The notes: generated by a model from the letters alone, not told the origin. Shown: positions 44,907 through 53,415, numbered from the stretch's first letter. The stretch: DNA of 64,000 nucleotides from DASWJZ01 sp963814905 (GCA_963814905.1 CAWFEM010000013.1:441043-505042), one strand, 5' to 3'. Numbers and translations: made by a program.

Positions 44907-45809
44907 TTAGGCGGCGCAGGCGGCGGCACCAGTTTTCTCACACGCAAGGCCGAGCACGCGGCAGACCGATTCGGTCAGCTCCGCGCGGTTCAACGTGTAG
45001 ATGTGAAAGGCGTCGACGCCGCGCCGGATGAGGTCGGCGATCTGCTCGCTGGCGACGGCGGACGCGACAAGACTGTGCGTCTCGGAATCCGAATCGAGAT
45101 CTGCGAAGCGCTGCGACAGCCAGTCCGGAATCGTCGCGCCGCATCGCGATGCAAAATCGCGCACCGATGGAAAGCGATGGATCGGCATGATGCCCGGCAC
45201 GATCGGGATTGAGATGCCGGCGACGTGCAGGCGGTCGCGATAGGCTTCGAAGCAATCGTTGTCGAAAAAGAACTGTGTGATGGCGCAGTCGGCGCCCGCG
45301 TCGATCTTGCGTTTAAGGACGGCGATCTCGGTATCCCAGTCGGGGCTGTGCGGATGCCGCTCCGGATAGGCGGAGACGGAAACCTCCGCCGCGCCCGCGC
45401 GCTTCAGTGCGGCAACCAACTCGGCGGTATCGCGATAGCCGGCCGGATGCGGGAGATAGCGCTCCGACAGTCCGCCCGGCGGATCGCCACGCAACGCCAC
45501 GAATCGATCGATGCCGAGCGAGCGAAACCAGTCGATTGCCTGCGCGACGGCATCCTTGCTCGCCCCGGCGCACGTGATGTGGGCGGCGGTGGCGAGGCCA
45601 TGATCCTGCATGCGCCCGACCGTCCCGAGCGAGCGCTCCTGCGACGAGCCGCCGGCACCATAGGTGACGGAGACGTAGCTTGGCTTGAACCGAGCGAGCC
45701 GGCGAACGGTCTGCTCGAGGGTCGTCGTCTGCGCTTCCGTCTTCGGCGGAAAAAACTCGAACGAGACCGCTGGCAGCCGTGCTGCGACGTTCGCCTCCGG
45801 CCCGCTCAT
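44907..45809 (-). CDS. metF: Methylenetetrahydrofolate reductase MetF
   Basis: MetF reduces 5,10-methylene-THF to 5-methyl-THF, the methyl donor for methionine synthesis. The 300-residue product is a flavin TIM barrel with SFEFFPPKTEAQ (catalytic Glu), YVSVTYGAGGSSQERSL, ALRGDPPGG, CAITQFFFDNDCFEAYRDR and PGIMPI, all MetF signatures. ATG 45809 overlaps the stop of the ArsR-methyltransferase gene as ATGA, so both are co-transcribed from the operator upstream of that gene. Confidence 0.95.
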   Translation of the reverse strand: MSGPEANVAARLPAVSFEFFPPKTEAQTTTLEQTVRRLARFKPSYVSVTYGAGGSSQERSLGTVGRMQDHGLATAAHITCAGASKDAVAQAIDWFRSLGIDRFVALRGDPPGGLSERYLPHPAGYRDTAELVAALKRAGAAEVSVSAYPERHPHSPDWDTEIAVLKRKIDAGADCAITQFFFDNDCFEAYRDRLHVAGISIPIVPGIMPIHRFPSVRDFASRCGATIPDWLSQRFADLDSDSETHSLVASAVASEQIADLIRRGVDAFHIYTLNRAELTESVCRVLGLACEKTGAAACAA

Positions 45810-46798
45810 AGCCGCGCCTCGGCCTTGCCGCGGTCGGCGCCGGCGGCACGGCGGTCGCGCGCGGTCCAGACGGTGACGGTAAGACCGCCAGACTCCGCTT
45901 CGGGCACCAGGTCTTCGGCGGCGTCGAGCCGCAGTCCCGCGGCGGCGATCCACTGCTTCATCTGGGCGTGGCTGAATCCGAGCCGCCGATGCGCCTGGGT
46001 CTCGCGGAGATGCTCAAGCGCATGCGGTGCGAAATCGACGATCAGGAGCCGCCCGCCCGCCGAGAGCGCCGCGGCGGCTTCCGCGATCGCCATCGTCGGC
46101 TCTTCCAGGAAGTGCAGCACCTGGTGGATCACGACGAGGTCGTAGGCCTCGCGCACGACCGGCAGGTTCATCACGTCGCCGAGCCGGACGCGCGCATTCT
46201 CGATCGTCGCGCGGTCGAGATTGGCGCGCGCCACCGAAAGCATGGCAGGCGAAAGATCGATGCCGAGGGCGCGCTCGTAGCGCCCGGCGAAGAGCTCCAA
46301 CATACGCCCGGTGCCGGTGCCGATATCGAGCATGGCGCGGAACGGCCCCTCGCCTGCCCGCTCCAGCATCGCCGCCTCGACCTGCCGCTCCGGCACATGC
46401 AGCGAGCGGATGGCGTCCCAGCGGCTCGCATGTTCGGCGAAGTAGCGTTCGGCATCGGCGCGATTCTGCTCGCGCAGCGCCGCCAGGCGCTCGCCGTCGC
46501 GTCTGAGCCGCGGATCGGCTGCGTCGAGGCTCTCCACAATCGCCAGCGCCACCGCGCGCTCCGCATCCTCGTCGGAGAGGCGATAATAGACCCACGACCC
46601 TTCCGGGCTGCGCGCCACGAGCCCCGCCTCGGCGAGCACCTTCAGGTGACGGGAGATGCGGGGCTGCGACTGGCCGAGGATCTCGGTCAGTTCCTTCACC
46701 GTCCGCTCGCCGCGCTGCAGGAGCGCAAGGAGACGGATGCGCGTCTCGTCGCCGGCGGCTTTCAACTGGTTGACGACGAGGTCGACGGAAAGTCCCAT
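45806..46798 (-). CDS. ArsR-family regulator fused to a SAM-dependent methyltransferase domain
   Basis: The 330-residue product has an ArsR winged-helix domain at about residues 1-85 (DETRIRLLALLQRGERTVKEL, QSQPRISRHLKVLAEAGLV) and a class I methyltransferase domain (MLDIGTGTGRMLELFAGRY SAM loop, then VIHQVLHFLEEP). Such fusions next to metF in alphaproteobacteria are linked to control of the SAM cycle, probably by sensing S-adenosyl ligands. A 28-bp palindrome 19 bases upstream is its likely operator. ATG 46798 is chosen; a TTG at 46810 is in frame. Confidence 0.88.
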   Translation of the reverse strand: MGLSVDLVVNQLKAAGDETRIRLLALLQRGERTVKELTEILGQSQPRISRHLKVLAEAGLVARSPEGSWVYYRLSDEDAERAVALAIVESLDAADPRLRRDGERLAALREQNRADAERYFAEHASRWDAIRSLHVPERQVEAAMLERAGEGPFRAMLDIGTGTGRMLELFAGRYERALGIDLSPAMLSVARANLDRATIENARVRLGDVMNLPVVREAYDLVVIHQVLHFLEEPTMAIAEAAAALSAGGRLLIVDFAPHALEHLRETQAHRRLGFSHAQMKQWIAAAGLRLDAAEDLVPEAESGGLTVTVWTARDRRAAGADRGKAEARL

Positions 46799-46816
46799 AT
46801 GCGCGCCCAAGCCAAG

Positions 46817-46844
46817 AACGATATAGAGATATCTTTATATCGTT
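46817..46844. promoter_or_regulatory. Operator of the ArsR-methyltransferase/metF operon
   Basis: AACGATATAGAGAT followed directly by ATCTTTATATCGTT is an inverted repeat of two 14-base arms with one mismatch. Its core, ATATAAAGATATCTTTATAT in consensus form, resembles the SAH-responsive regulator sites proposed for alphaproteobacteria. It lies 19 bases upstream of the regulator ATG. Confidence 0.75.
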
Positions 46845-46918
46845 ACGCGGGCGCGTCAAGAACGGTGGAGCAGACGCCTCGTCGGTTGGGGATTGAGCTG
46901 TTGAGAACAGCGTCGAGA

Positions 46919-47650
46919 CTAGGGCTCGGCCAGCACTCTCACCGGGTCGGCGGCGCTCAGAACCGTCACCGCGTAGCCGCCGCCGCATTCCGCCGTCAGC
47001 AGGCCGACGAGTTCCTCCGCCGCCTTGGCAGGATCGCATCCAGACTCACGGGCGCCATTCGCCTGCAGCGTCACGACGGCGCGGCCGGTATCGGTGCGAA
47101 TCGCGGAGCGCGCGTCCTGCCGCCAGTTCCAGCGCCGGCAAAGCACCTTCTCCGCGTCGGCGTAGACCACTTCCCCGACCTTGGGCGGATCGGCGAGCGG
47201 CCTGCCCTCGGCGTCGAGCGCGCCCATATCGCGGAAGTCGTCGCCCGGCCGCGCGTAGCGGAACGCAAGATCACCGACGACACGATCGAGGTCGTCGGCG
47301 CCGGCCGGCATGACATAGGCGAGCGACACGGCATTGTAGGCGTCGACGAAACCGTTGATGGCGGGGAGCGGCGTTCCGGCGAGCGTATTCTTCATCAGCC
47401 GCTCGACGGACGAGCGATAGCTCGTCTTCTTGATGCCGAATGCGCGGTAGGCCCGGCGCCAGGCGGCGACGCCCGGTATCGCGGAGAGGTCGGTTGCGGC
47501 GAAGCCCTCACGCGCTTCTGCCTCTGTCCGCGTCACGAAGGCGGAGAGCGCGGGCGAGCGCGATGCGGGGATGGTGAGCCCGCTCGCCACGACCACCGCG
47601 ACGACGGTGTCGGGGAAATCTTGTGCCACTTCGGATATGTCGAAACGCAT
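46919..47650 (-). CDS. B3/B4 tRNA-binding-domain protein
   Basis: The 243-residue product is a stand-alone B3/4 domain as found in the phenylalanyl-tRNA synthetase beta subunit: AWRRAYRAFGIKKTSYRSSVERLMKN, LPAINGFVDAYNAVSL and the final AECGG region. Free-standing forms are thought to edit or bind aminoacyl-tRNA or tRNA; the role here is unknown. ATG 47650 begins MRFDISEVAQDFPDT, the family N-terminus; the longer frame to 47815 overlaps the divergent trmO gene. Confidence 0.85.
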   Translation of the reverse strand: MRFDISEVAQDFPDTVVAVVVASGLTIPASRSPALSAFVTRTEAEAREGFAATDLSAIPGVAAWRRAYRAFGIKKTSYRSSVERLMKNTLAGTPLPAINGFVDAYNAVSLAYVMPAGADDLDRVVGDLAFRYARPGDDFRDMGALDAEGRPLADPPKVGEVVYADAEKVLCRRWNWRQDARSAIRTDTGRAVVTLQANGARESGCDPAKAAEELVGLLTAECGGGYAVTVLSAADPVRVLAEP

Positions 47651-47719
47651 CGAAAAACTCGCCGATTCGCAGGCGACATCCTGGCATGCGAGAGGGAGCG
47701 GCGCTAAGCCACGAACGTC

Positions 47720-48220
47720 ATGGAAAAGAACGCACGGCCCGGCGAGATCCGCGCTGAGATCGATCCTGCAGCGCTTGCCGGCGATGCAACGCTTGTCTTC
47801 ATCGGCCGCGCGCACACGCCGTGGACCAGCAGGGACGACTGCCCGAAGAACCTAGCGGAGGCGCGCGAGCGCGGCGGCGTGGCGTGGATCGAGATCGATC
47901 CGCCCTGGCGGCCGGGCCTGCGCGATCTTGCGGCGGGCGACGGCATCGTCGTCATGACCTGGATGGACCGCGCGCGCCGCGACCTCGTCGTCCAGTCGCC
48001 GCGCCACGGTCCGACGCCACGCGGCGTCTTCTCGCTGCGCTCGCCGGTCAGGCCGAACCCGATCGCGCTCCACGCTGTGCGCCTCATCGCCTGCGACCCG
48101 GCCGCCGGGCGGCTCGACGTCGACGCGCTCGATTGCCTCGACGGCACGCCGGTTCTCGACATCAAGCCCTGGCTCCACCGCGTCGATGTCCTGCCGGAGC
48201 CGCAGAAGGGCGGGCGTTAA
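47720..48220 (+). CDS. tRNA (N6-threonylcarbamoyladenosine-37-N6)-methyltransferase TrmO-like
   Basis: TrmO-type proteins use SAM to methylate t6A37 in tRNA. The 166-residue product has the beta-barrel signature: FIGRAHTPWTSRDDCPKN, FSLRSPVRPNPIALHAVRLI and LDCLDGTPVLDIKPWL. The C-terminal extension of E. coli TrmO is missing, as in other short bacterial homologues. No strong ribosome site is seen before the ATG. The divergent neighbour is also a tRNA-linked protein. Confidence 0.87.
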   Translation: MEKNARPGEIRAEIDPAALAGDATLVFIGRAHTPWTSRDDCPKNLAEARERGGVAWIEIDPPWRPGLRDLAAGDGIVVMTWMDRARRDLVVQSPRHGPTPRGVFSLRSPVRPNPIALHAVRLIACDPAAGRLDVDALDCLDGTPVLDIKPWLHRVDVLPEPQKGGR

Positions 48221-48339
48221 CCTTTCGTTAGGCATTGGGCTGGACATCTTGCCGCGGCGACACGCACAACCGGGAGGCGGTGATTCGAGCGCCCAACCAG
48301 GGGGCCATTCGCCCGAAACTGAGCTTCAGGAAGGCCCCG

Positions 48340-48708
48340 ATGGCCGCCTCGCGCGATTTGAGCCAGAGCGACCTCGATGCGATCCATCAGCTTGAGATGG
48401 ATCTGAAGCACGTCGCCGCCGATCCGTTGCGCTTTCCCCGCACGACCAAGCTGCTTTCGGCTGGCGCACCACAGCAGGCCAAGAAGGTGGTGGAGGAAGC
48501 GGCCGAGCTCGCCATCGAGGCAGTGCGCAGCGACCGCGAGGCGGCGCTCGCGGAGGCCGCCGACCTCCTCTACAATTTCGTCGTGTTGCTCGAAGGCCTT
48601 GGCATCACCTTCGATACGGTGTGCGGGGAACTGCAGCGCAGGCGGCAGCTCTACGGCATCGCCGCCAAGCAGCAGAAGAACGGCGTCCCGCCCCCGAACC
48701 TCGCCTGA
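48340..48708 (+). CDS. Phosphoribosyl-ATP diphosphatase HisE-like protein
   Basis: The 122-residue product has the all-alpha NTP pyrophosphatase fold of HisE/MazG: KVVEEAAELAIEAV holds the ExxE metal site and ALAEAADLLYNFVVLLEG the ExxD site. HisE takes part in histidine synthesis, but this gene is not in a his operon and has an unusual N-terminus (LEMDLKHVAADPLRF), so it may be a second copy or act on another nucleotide. ATG 48340 has AGGAAGG upstream. Confidence 0.8.
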   Translation: MAASRDLSQSDLDAIHQLEMDLKHVAADPLRFPRTTKLLSAGAPQQAKKVVEEAAELAIEAVRSDREAALAEAADLLYNFVVLLEGLGITFDTVCGELQRRRQLYGIAAKQQKNGVPPPNLA

Positions 48709-48731
48709 TCCGGGCGACGAGCGCGGCTCGG

Positions 48732-49061
48732 CTATTTCAGGCTTTCGATGTAAGCGACGATATCGTCGATCTGGCGCCGCGTCAGGCTGATCGGCGGCAT
48801 CGGCGGATGCGGCGCGGCAAGGAACGCCGGCAGGTTCTCGATCTCCTCGGGCGGTCGCTTGGCGATGGTCTCGAAGGGGGGCGCCTCGGTCGTCGCACTC
48901 GTCTGATCGGGCGAAACGAGATGGCATGACGCGCAGGAACTCTCGGCCAACGCCTTGCCGGCGGCCGCGTCGCCGGAAACCGCAGCGCGGGCTTCTTTTG
49001 CCGGCAAAGCTGCCAGCATGACAATCGCCAGACCTGTCACCACAAGAGAGAAAAACCGCAT
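48732..49061 (-). CDS. Periplasmic c-type cytochrome
   Basis: The 109-residue product has a signal peptide (VVTGLAIVMLAALPAKEARA), one haem motif CASCHLV and a C-terminal helix with the probable axial Met in HPPMPPISLTRRQIDDIVAYI. Small single-haem cytochromes of this type shuttle electrons in the periplasm. It is convergent with the HisE-like gene and stands alone. The partner is unknown. Confidence 0.9.
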   Translation of the reverse strand: MRFFSLVVTGLAIVMLAALPAKEARAAVSGDAAAGKALAESSCASCHLVSPDQTSATTEAPPFETIAKRPPEEIENLPAFLAAPHPPMPPISLTRRQIDDIVAYIESLK

Positions 49062-49292
49062 GCGAATCCCCTTCTCAGAACCTGTTCCGCTTCCTGCGCG
49101 CCCGTAAGAGGCTGATTCGCCAGTCTTTCGACCTGAGGCGCCCGTTTACTGCATTTGTTTCGTTAACTGCCCTATCGAAGCAACAATTGGGCAACCGCGA
49201 AACCATTTTGGCTCTCGCGCGTATGAAGGATGAAGCAATAGTTGGCTACGAAGGAAATCAAGAAGGCCCTGCATGGGCTCATGGAGCGTCAA

Positions 49293-49679
49293 ATGGCCAA
49301 ATACACCAAGACAAAGACGGCGTTTGCAGCGCTTGTCGCGATTGGCCTCACCACTGCGGCGCAGGCCGGAACCGTTTTCCCGCAAGACCAGGCGAGCTAC
49401 GCGCGCTGGCGCGTCGATGCAGCGTTCACCCTCGTCGCCGCCATGCCGGTCGTGGACCCCGTGCGCGTGCCGGTTGCGATGAAGGGCGACCTTCCCGTTC
49501 CGCTCGGCTGCGCCGATGTCTCCGGCGACGCGCAGGATGAGTGCATGGACGTCGCCTACGAGCCCGACGCGGGGACGGTCATCGTCGAAACGCGCCACGG
49601 CAGCACCTCCACGCTGATGCGGATGGTGCCGATGACGGTCGCGGGCGTCACCAGCGAACCGATCCTGCAGAGCGAATAG
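49293..49679 (+). CDS. Small exported protein, function unknown
   Basis: I do not recognise this 128-residue protein. It has a signal peptide (FAALVAIGLTTAAQA), then a compact domain with two Cys nine residues apart (CADVSGDAQDECMDV) and beta-rich ends. The start ATG 49293 has GGAGCG upstream; ATG 49281 is in frame too, and a TTG further upstream is less likely. It is monocistronic between a divergent cytochrome gene and RidA. Confidence 0.65.
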   Translation: MAKYTKTKTAFAALVAIGLTTAAQAGTVFPQDQASYARWRVDAAFTLVAAMPVVDPVRVPVAMKGDLPVPLGCADVSGDAQDECMDVAYEPDAGTVIVETRHGSTSTLMRMVPMTVAGVTSEPILQSE

Positions 49680-49873
49680 AATTCCGACGGGCAAAGGCCC
49701 GCCGACCCCAACAAAGGGACAGCCGTCGCGGCGTTCCGGCACGATCACCCGCCCCCCTCTCGTGCCGGCCGCCGCGACGGTTTGTATTTCCGCCCCCTCC
49801 CCGGCGTGAGCCGGAATTGCCAATGCCAATCGAAGCGGGCACGTATCGTCCCCAAAACCTTGGGAGGACGACG

Positions 49874-50359
49874 ATGCAGCTCGCCGATGCAACGGGCGAT
49901 ACGGCCGAGGAGCGGCTGGCCTCGCTGAAGCTCACCCTGCCGAGTGCAGCCGGCGCCGTTGCGGCCTACGAGCCCTGGGCGATCGCCAACGGCATTCTCT
50001 ACACCTCCGGCCAGCTTCCCTGGGTCGACGGCGACCTTCGCTACAAGGGCAAGATCGGAGCCGACCTCTTACCCGAAGAGGGCTATCGCGCTTGCCAGCT
50101 CGCCGCGCTCAACGCCATCGCGCAACTGAAGGCCGCGCTCGGAACACTGGAAAAGGTCGAGCGCATTCTGCGTATCGAGGGCGTTCTCAACGTCGCTCCC
50201 GGCTTCATCGATACGCCGCAGGTTCTGAATGGCGCATCGCATCTCGTGAACGCGGTCTTCGCGGAACGCGGACGCCACACCCGGATGATCTACACCAACC
50301 CCGAAATGCCGCTCGACTGCGCCTGCCTCATCACCTTCTGGGCGCAGGTCGCTCTCTAA
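49874..50359 (+). CDS. RidA-family (YjgF/YER057c/UK114) protein
   Basis: The 161-residue product belongs to the longer RidA subgroup: SAAGAVAAYEPWAIANGILYTSGQLP opens the fold, followed by ACQLAALNAIAQLKAALG and a C-terminal HTRMIYTNPEMPLDCACLITFWAQV. RidA proper hydrolyses reactive enamine/imine intermediates, and its catalytic Arg sits near the end; here the equivalent region reads NPEMPLDC without that Arg, so this subgroup may do something else. GGGAGG precedes the ATG. Confidence 0.85.
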   Translation: MQLADATGDTAEERLASLKLTLPSAAGAVAAYEPWAIANGILYTSGQLPWVDGDLRYKGKIGADLLPEEGYRACQLAALNAIAQLKAALGTLEKVERILRIEGVLNVAPGFIDTPQVLNGASHLVNAVFAERGRHTRMIYTNPEMPLDCACLITFWAQVAL

Positions 50360-50399
50360 CGGCGCTTGACCGTCCGTTATTTAATGCATTTGTTATTTT

Positions 50400-50768
50400 A
50401 TGAACCTGCAGACCAGCTCCGGCCCCGAGGCGCTTGCCTGCGTCTTCGCGGCGCTTTCCGATCCGCATCGCCTGGCGATCTTCGAGCGCCTCACGTCGGA
50501 GGGTGAGAAGACCGTCGGGGAGCTCGCCGAGCCCTTCGCCATCTCCGGCCCCGCCATTTCGCGCCACATCGCCGTCCTGGAGACGGCGGGCCTCATCGAG
50601 CGGCGGGTGGAGCGGCAATGGCGCGTCTGTCGCGTGCGCGAGGAAGCGCTCGCCGCCGTTGAGGATTGGGTGTCGCGCCAGCGCCGCTTCTGGAACGTCT
50701 CGTTCGACCGCCTTGAGCGGCATCTGCAAGAACAGCAGCGGGAGAATGGAAGCCCTCGTAAGCGATGA
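50400..50768 (+). CDS. ArsR/SmtB-family transcriptional regulator
   Basis: The 122-residue product is a winged helix-turn-helix: ALSDPHRLAIFERLTSEGEKTVGELAE, then the recognition helix in SGPAISRHIAVLETAGLIERR, then VERQWRVCRV in the wing. No Cys pair of the metal-sensing type is present. Relatives usually control a neighbouring SRPBCC or transport gene, but none follows here. No Shine-Dalgarno is seen, so the mRNA may be leaderless. Confidence 0.88.
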   Translation: MNLQTSSGPEALACVFAALSDPHRLAIFERLTSEGEKTVGELAEPFAISGPAISRHIAVLETAGLIERRVERQWRVCRVREEALAAVEDWVSRQRRFWNVSFDRLERHLQEQQRENGSPRKR

Positions 50769-50889
50769 TCACATTCTAATGCGCTGATGAAGCTGACGCG
50801 GCGCACTTCCCAGGCCCGCACGACCGCGACCTGCACGAGATGAGTTGGAGCTCGTCTCGGCTCCCAAATGGGAGCCGAACGGGCTTCGC

Positions 50890-51213
50890 CTAGTAATAGC
50901 GTCGGCAATAAACCCTGCCGTCGCGCGTGCGGAAACAATCCCGCGGCAGCCGACGGCCGTAATGGTGCGGCGGGAAGACGAACGGAAAGCCAAAGAAGAA
51001 CGGCTGAACGTGGTGGCGCCGGTGGTGCCGCCTATGATGCCGATTGTGGTGCCGTTTCCGATTGCCGACTTTTTCCACCGCATTCCCCGTTGCCGCTTCG
51101 ATGCCGGCGGACGGCACAATCCGGACCGTCGAGGCCTGGACGGGCGCGCCGACGGAAGCGGCCGACACGGCGACAATCATTGCGGCGACAAGAATCGAAG
51201 CGGGCCGTTGCAT
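50890..51213 (-). CDS. Exported His/Arg-rich protein, function unknown
   Basis: The 107-residue product has a signal peptide (ILVAAMIVAVSAASVGAPVQA) and a striking run of HH/RH pairs (NRHHRRHHRRHH), then an aromatic Phe/Pro patch (FFFGFPFVFPPHHYGRR) and a C-terminal RDCFRTRDGRVYCRRYY. His clusters suggest metal binding in the periplasm, an inference only. Similar short basic exported proteins are common in Rhizobiales. It is convergent with the ArsR gene; a GGCTCCC/GGGAGCC hairpin at about 50859-50880 lies between them. Confidence 0.7.
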   Translation of the reverse strand: MQRPASILVAAMIVAVSAASVGAPVQASTVRIVPSAGIEAATGNAVEKVGNRKRHHNRHHRRHHRRHHVQPFFFGFPFVFPPHHYGRRLPRDCFRTRDGRVYCRRYY

Positions 51214-51378
51214 GGGTTCCTCCTGATCTCGATGTCATGCCGTTTGAGCGCGTTGGAATAGAACGCATGAAAAGCTTAGAAAGGCGTGGCTGGCGCGTTC
51301 ATTTTTTTGCGAGGCTCGATACCCTCGTTGAGGCTTCCCGTCGCGACGCTACACTGTCGCCGTCACCGGAGGCCCCGC

Positions 51379-52209
51379 ATGATCGCTCTTGCCCGACTCG
51401 CCGCGGCGTTCGCCATCCTCACCTGCGCCGCGCCGGCGAGCCTTGCGCAGACGAACGCGCCGGTGGCGGAGAGCCGCTGCCTGGCGATCGCGCAGGCGCT
51501 CCCGAAAATCGTGCCGGTCGCTTATGTCCGTGTGCAGGACGGGCTCGAAGCGCCGGTGGCGGAAGAGGTGAATATCCGCTTCGTCGGGCACTCGACCTTC
51601 CTGATCACCAGCCCGCGCGGCGTCACCATCGCCACCGACTATAACGGCTACGCCGGGCCGGGCGTCATTCCGCGCGTCGTCACGATGAACCACGCGCATA
51701 CCTCGCACTTCACAGACCATCCCGATTCGCGCATCGAATACGTGCTGCGCGGCTGGAACCCGGCCGGCGGCAAGGCGGAGTACAACCTGCAGGTCGACGA
51801 CGTGAAGATCCGCAACGTCACGACCGACATCCGCCGCTTCGGGGTGCGCGAGCCGGACGGCAACTCGATCTTCATCTTCGAAGTGGCGCAGCTCTGCATC
51901 GGCCATCTCGGGCACCTCCACCACGTGCTCGCGCCGGAGGACCTCGGCGTCATCGGTCAGCTCGACGTCGTCATGGTGCCGGTCGACGGCTCCTTCACGA
52001 TGGACCAGGGGGCGATGATCGAGACGCTCAAGGTGCTGCGCGCGCGGCTGGTGCTGCCGATGCACTATTTCGGGGCGGCGACGCTGAACCGGTTCCTCCT
52101 GCGGCTCGGCGAGGAATTCGAGGTGGAGCTGTCGAAGACGCCGGAGATCACGGTCTCCACGCGCACGCTGCCGGAGAGCCCCAAAGTGCTGGTGCTTCCG
52201 GGGTTCTGA
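51379..52209 (+). CDS. Exported metallo-beta-lactamase-fold protein
   Basis: The 276-residue product has a signal peptide (LAAAFAILTCAAPASLA) and a beta-lactamase_2-type hydrolase fold: NIRFVGHSTFLITSPRGVTIATDYNG, then VVTMNHAHTSHFTD, HLGHLHHVLAP and VLPMHYFGAATL. NHAHTSHFTD stands where classical members have HxHxDH, with Phe-Thr-Asp replacing part of the second metal site. It resembles UlaG/RomA-like proteins; the substrate is unknown. ATG 51379 gives the signal peptide directly. Confidence 0.87.
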   Translation: MIALARLAAAFAILTCAAPASLAQTNAPVAESRCLAIAQALPKIVPVAYVRVQDGLEAPVAEEVNIRFVGHSTFLITSPRGVTIATDYNGYAGPGVIPRVVTMNHAHTSHFTDHPDSRIEYVLRGWNPAGGKAEYNLQVDDVKIRNVTTDIRRFGVREPDGNSIFIFEVAQLCIGHLGHLHHVLAPEDLGVIGQLDVVMVPVDGSFTMDQGAMIETLKVLRARLVLPMHYFGAATLNRFLLRLGEEFEVELSKTPEITVSTRTLPESPKVLVLPGF

Positions 52210-52228
52210 ACGGGAAGAACAAATCCCT

Positions 52229-52324
52229 CCTGTCGTCATGCCCGGACTTGGATAGCGGGCATCCATTCCAAATCGCATCTGCAACGGAATGGATTGCCGG
52301 GTCGAGCCCGGCAATGACGACAGG
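52229..52324. repeat. Intergenic palindromic repeat, about 96 bp
   Basis: CCTGTCGTCATGCCCGG at the left and CCCGGCAATGACGACAGG at the right are nearly perfect inverted complements, with GGCATCCATTCC and GGAATGGATTGCC pairing inside. This is the CGTCATGCCCGG-type repeat found throughout Rhizobiales genomes. It lies between two convergent genes and could act as a shared transcript end. Confidence 0.78.
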
Positions 52325-52346
52325 CGAAGAGATATACGCTGGGCGC

Positions 52347-53087
52347 CTAATCCGCGAGCAGCCAGGAGACGGAGACCTGCGCCTCGAAGGTGAGCTCGCC
52401 GCTCTCGATCGGCACCGGGCTCGCGGCGGCCTCCATGCGCATCATCACGTCGCGGCCGAGCGGCTGCGGAGCGCGCGTGAAGCCCTCCTCGATGCGGAAG
52501 ATCGGCCCGAGCGTCACCTTCGCCGCCTCCGAGTAGAGCGTGCTCTTGTCGAGGGCGTCGCGCATCGCGGCGCGGCGCGCCTGGTCTTCGAGCGGCGCCG
52601 GATCGGCGACGCCGAAGGTCGGACCGGAGATGGAGTTCGCGCCGAGCGTCACCACCTTGTCGAGGATCGTGCCGACGCGGTCGAGCTCGCGCACGCGCAC
52701 GGTCAGATTGTTGCTGACGCGATAGCCCACGATCTTCGGCTCGAACGGCTCGGAGCCGTCATAGTCTCGCGGCGGCTGCGAATAGACCGGATCGACGGAG
52801 AAGCCCGAGGTCTGCAGGTCGCGCGGCTGAAGGCCGTCCGCCTTCAGCGCCGCGACGATGCGGTTCATCGATTCGGTGTTGGTGGTGAGCGCGTCGCGCG
52901 CGGCGACCGCCTGGCTGACGACGCCGAGCGTGATCAGCGCCATGTCGGCCTGCGCCCGCACGCGCCCCTCGCCCGTCACCGAAAGCAGGCGCTCGTGCAC
53001 CGCCTGGTCCTGCGCCAGAGCGGGCGCGGCGCCCATCGGAACGGCGAGCGCGACCGCCAAGAACAATGCGCCGAAATGCGTCCTCAT
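52347..53087 (-). CDS. SIMPL-domain (DUF541) exported protein
   Basis: The 246-residue product has a signal peptide (FLAVALAVPMGAAPALA) and a SIMPL domain: LLSVTGEGRVRAQADMALITLGV, DLQTSGFSVDPVYSQPPRDYDG, GYRVSNNLTVRVREL, then the C-terminal MRDALDKSTLYSEAAKVTLG. Family members sit in the periplasm or outer membrane; the function is not defined. ATG 53087 has AGGAG eight bases upstream. The frame runs on towards the tRNA, which is not coding. Confidence 0.9.
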   Translation of the reverse strand: MRTHFGALFLAVALAVPMGAAPALAQDQAVHERLLSVTGEGRVRAQADMALITLGVVSQAVAARDALTTNTESMNRIVAALKADGLQPRDLQTSGFSVDPVYSQPPRDYDGSEPFEPKIVGYRVSNNLTVRVRELDRVGTILDKVVTLGANSISGPTFGVADPAPLEDQARRAAMRDALDKSTLYSEAAKVTLGPIFRIEEGFTRAPQPLGRDVMMRMEAAASPVPIESGELTFEAQVSVSWLLAD

Positions 53088-53339
53088 CTTCAAATCTCCT
53101 GCGAGCGCCGCCTCGACCCGGGGTTTCAACCCCCGAATGCGGCAATTGCGAGATTCGGAGCGCAGGACCAGGCAAGGCGCCACGCTGGGACGCGGGCCAC
53201 CGTGTGTGGAGTGCGAGCAGGGAGCAGCGACAAGCGGCTTTCGTCCAGTCTTGCCCGCCCGTCTCGCCCGCGAGTCTGCCCGCCGTCTTGCCCGCCGTCT
53301 TGCCCCTTGCCGCGGAACAGCGTAACCGGCGTCCCGCGC

Positions 53340-53415
53340 GGGTCCGTAGCTCAATGGTTAGAGCCGACGGCTCATAACCGTCTGGTTCCAGGTTCGAGTC
53401 CTGGCGGACCCACCA
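53340..53415 (+). tRNA. tRNA with CAT anticodon (Met or Ile2)
   Basis: A complete cloverleaf: acceptor GGGTCCG pairs with CGGACCC, the D-arm is GCTCAATGGTTAGAGC, the anticodon stem GACGG/CCGTC encloses loop CTCATAA with anticodon CAT, and the T-arm is CCAGGTTCGAGTCCTGG. The CCA end is encoded. The short D-loop and TGGTT variable loop are more like the lysidine-modified isoleucine tRNA than elongator Met, but identity cannot be settled by eye. It is not the initiator type, as the first pair is matched. Confidence 0.93.

Noticed and set aside
48217..48231. CtrA-like TTAA-N7-TTAG site before the HisE-like gene
   Set aside because: The second half is imperfect, it overlaps the trmO stop codon, and one site of this kind is expected by chance.
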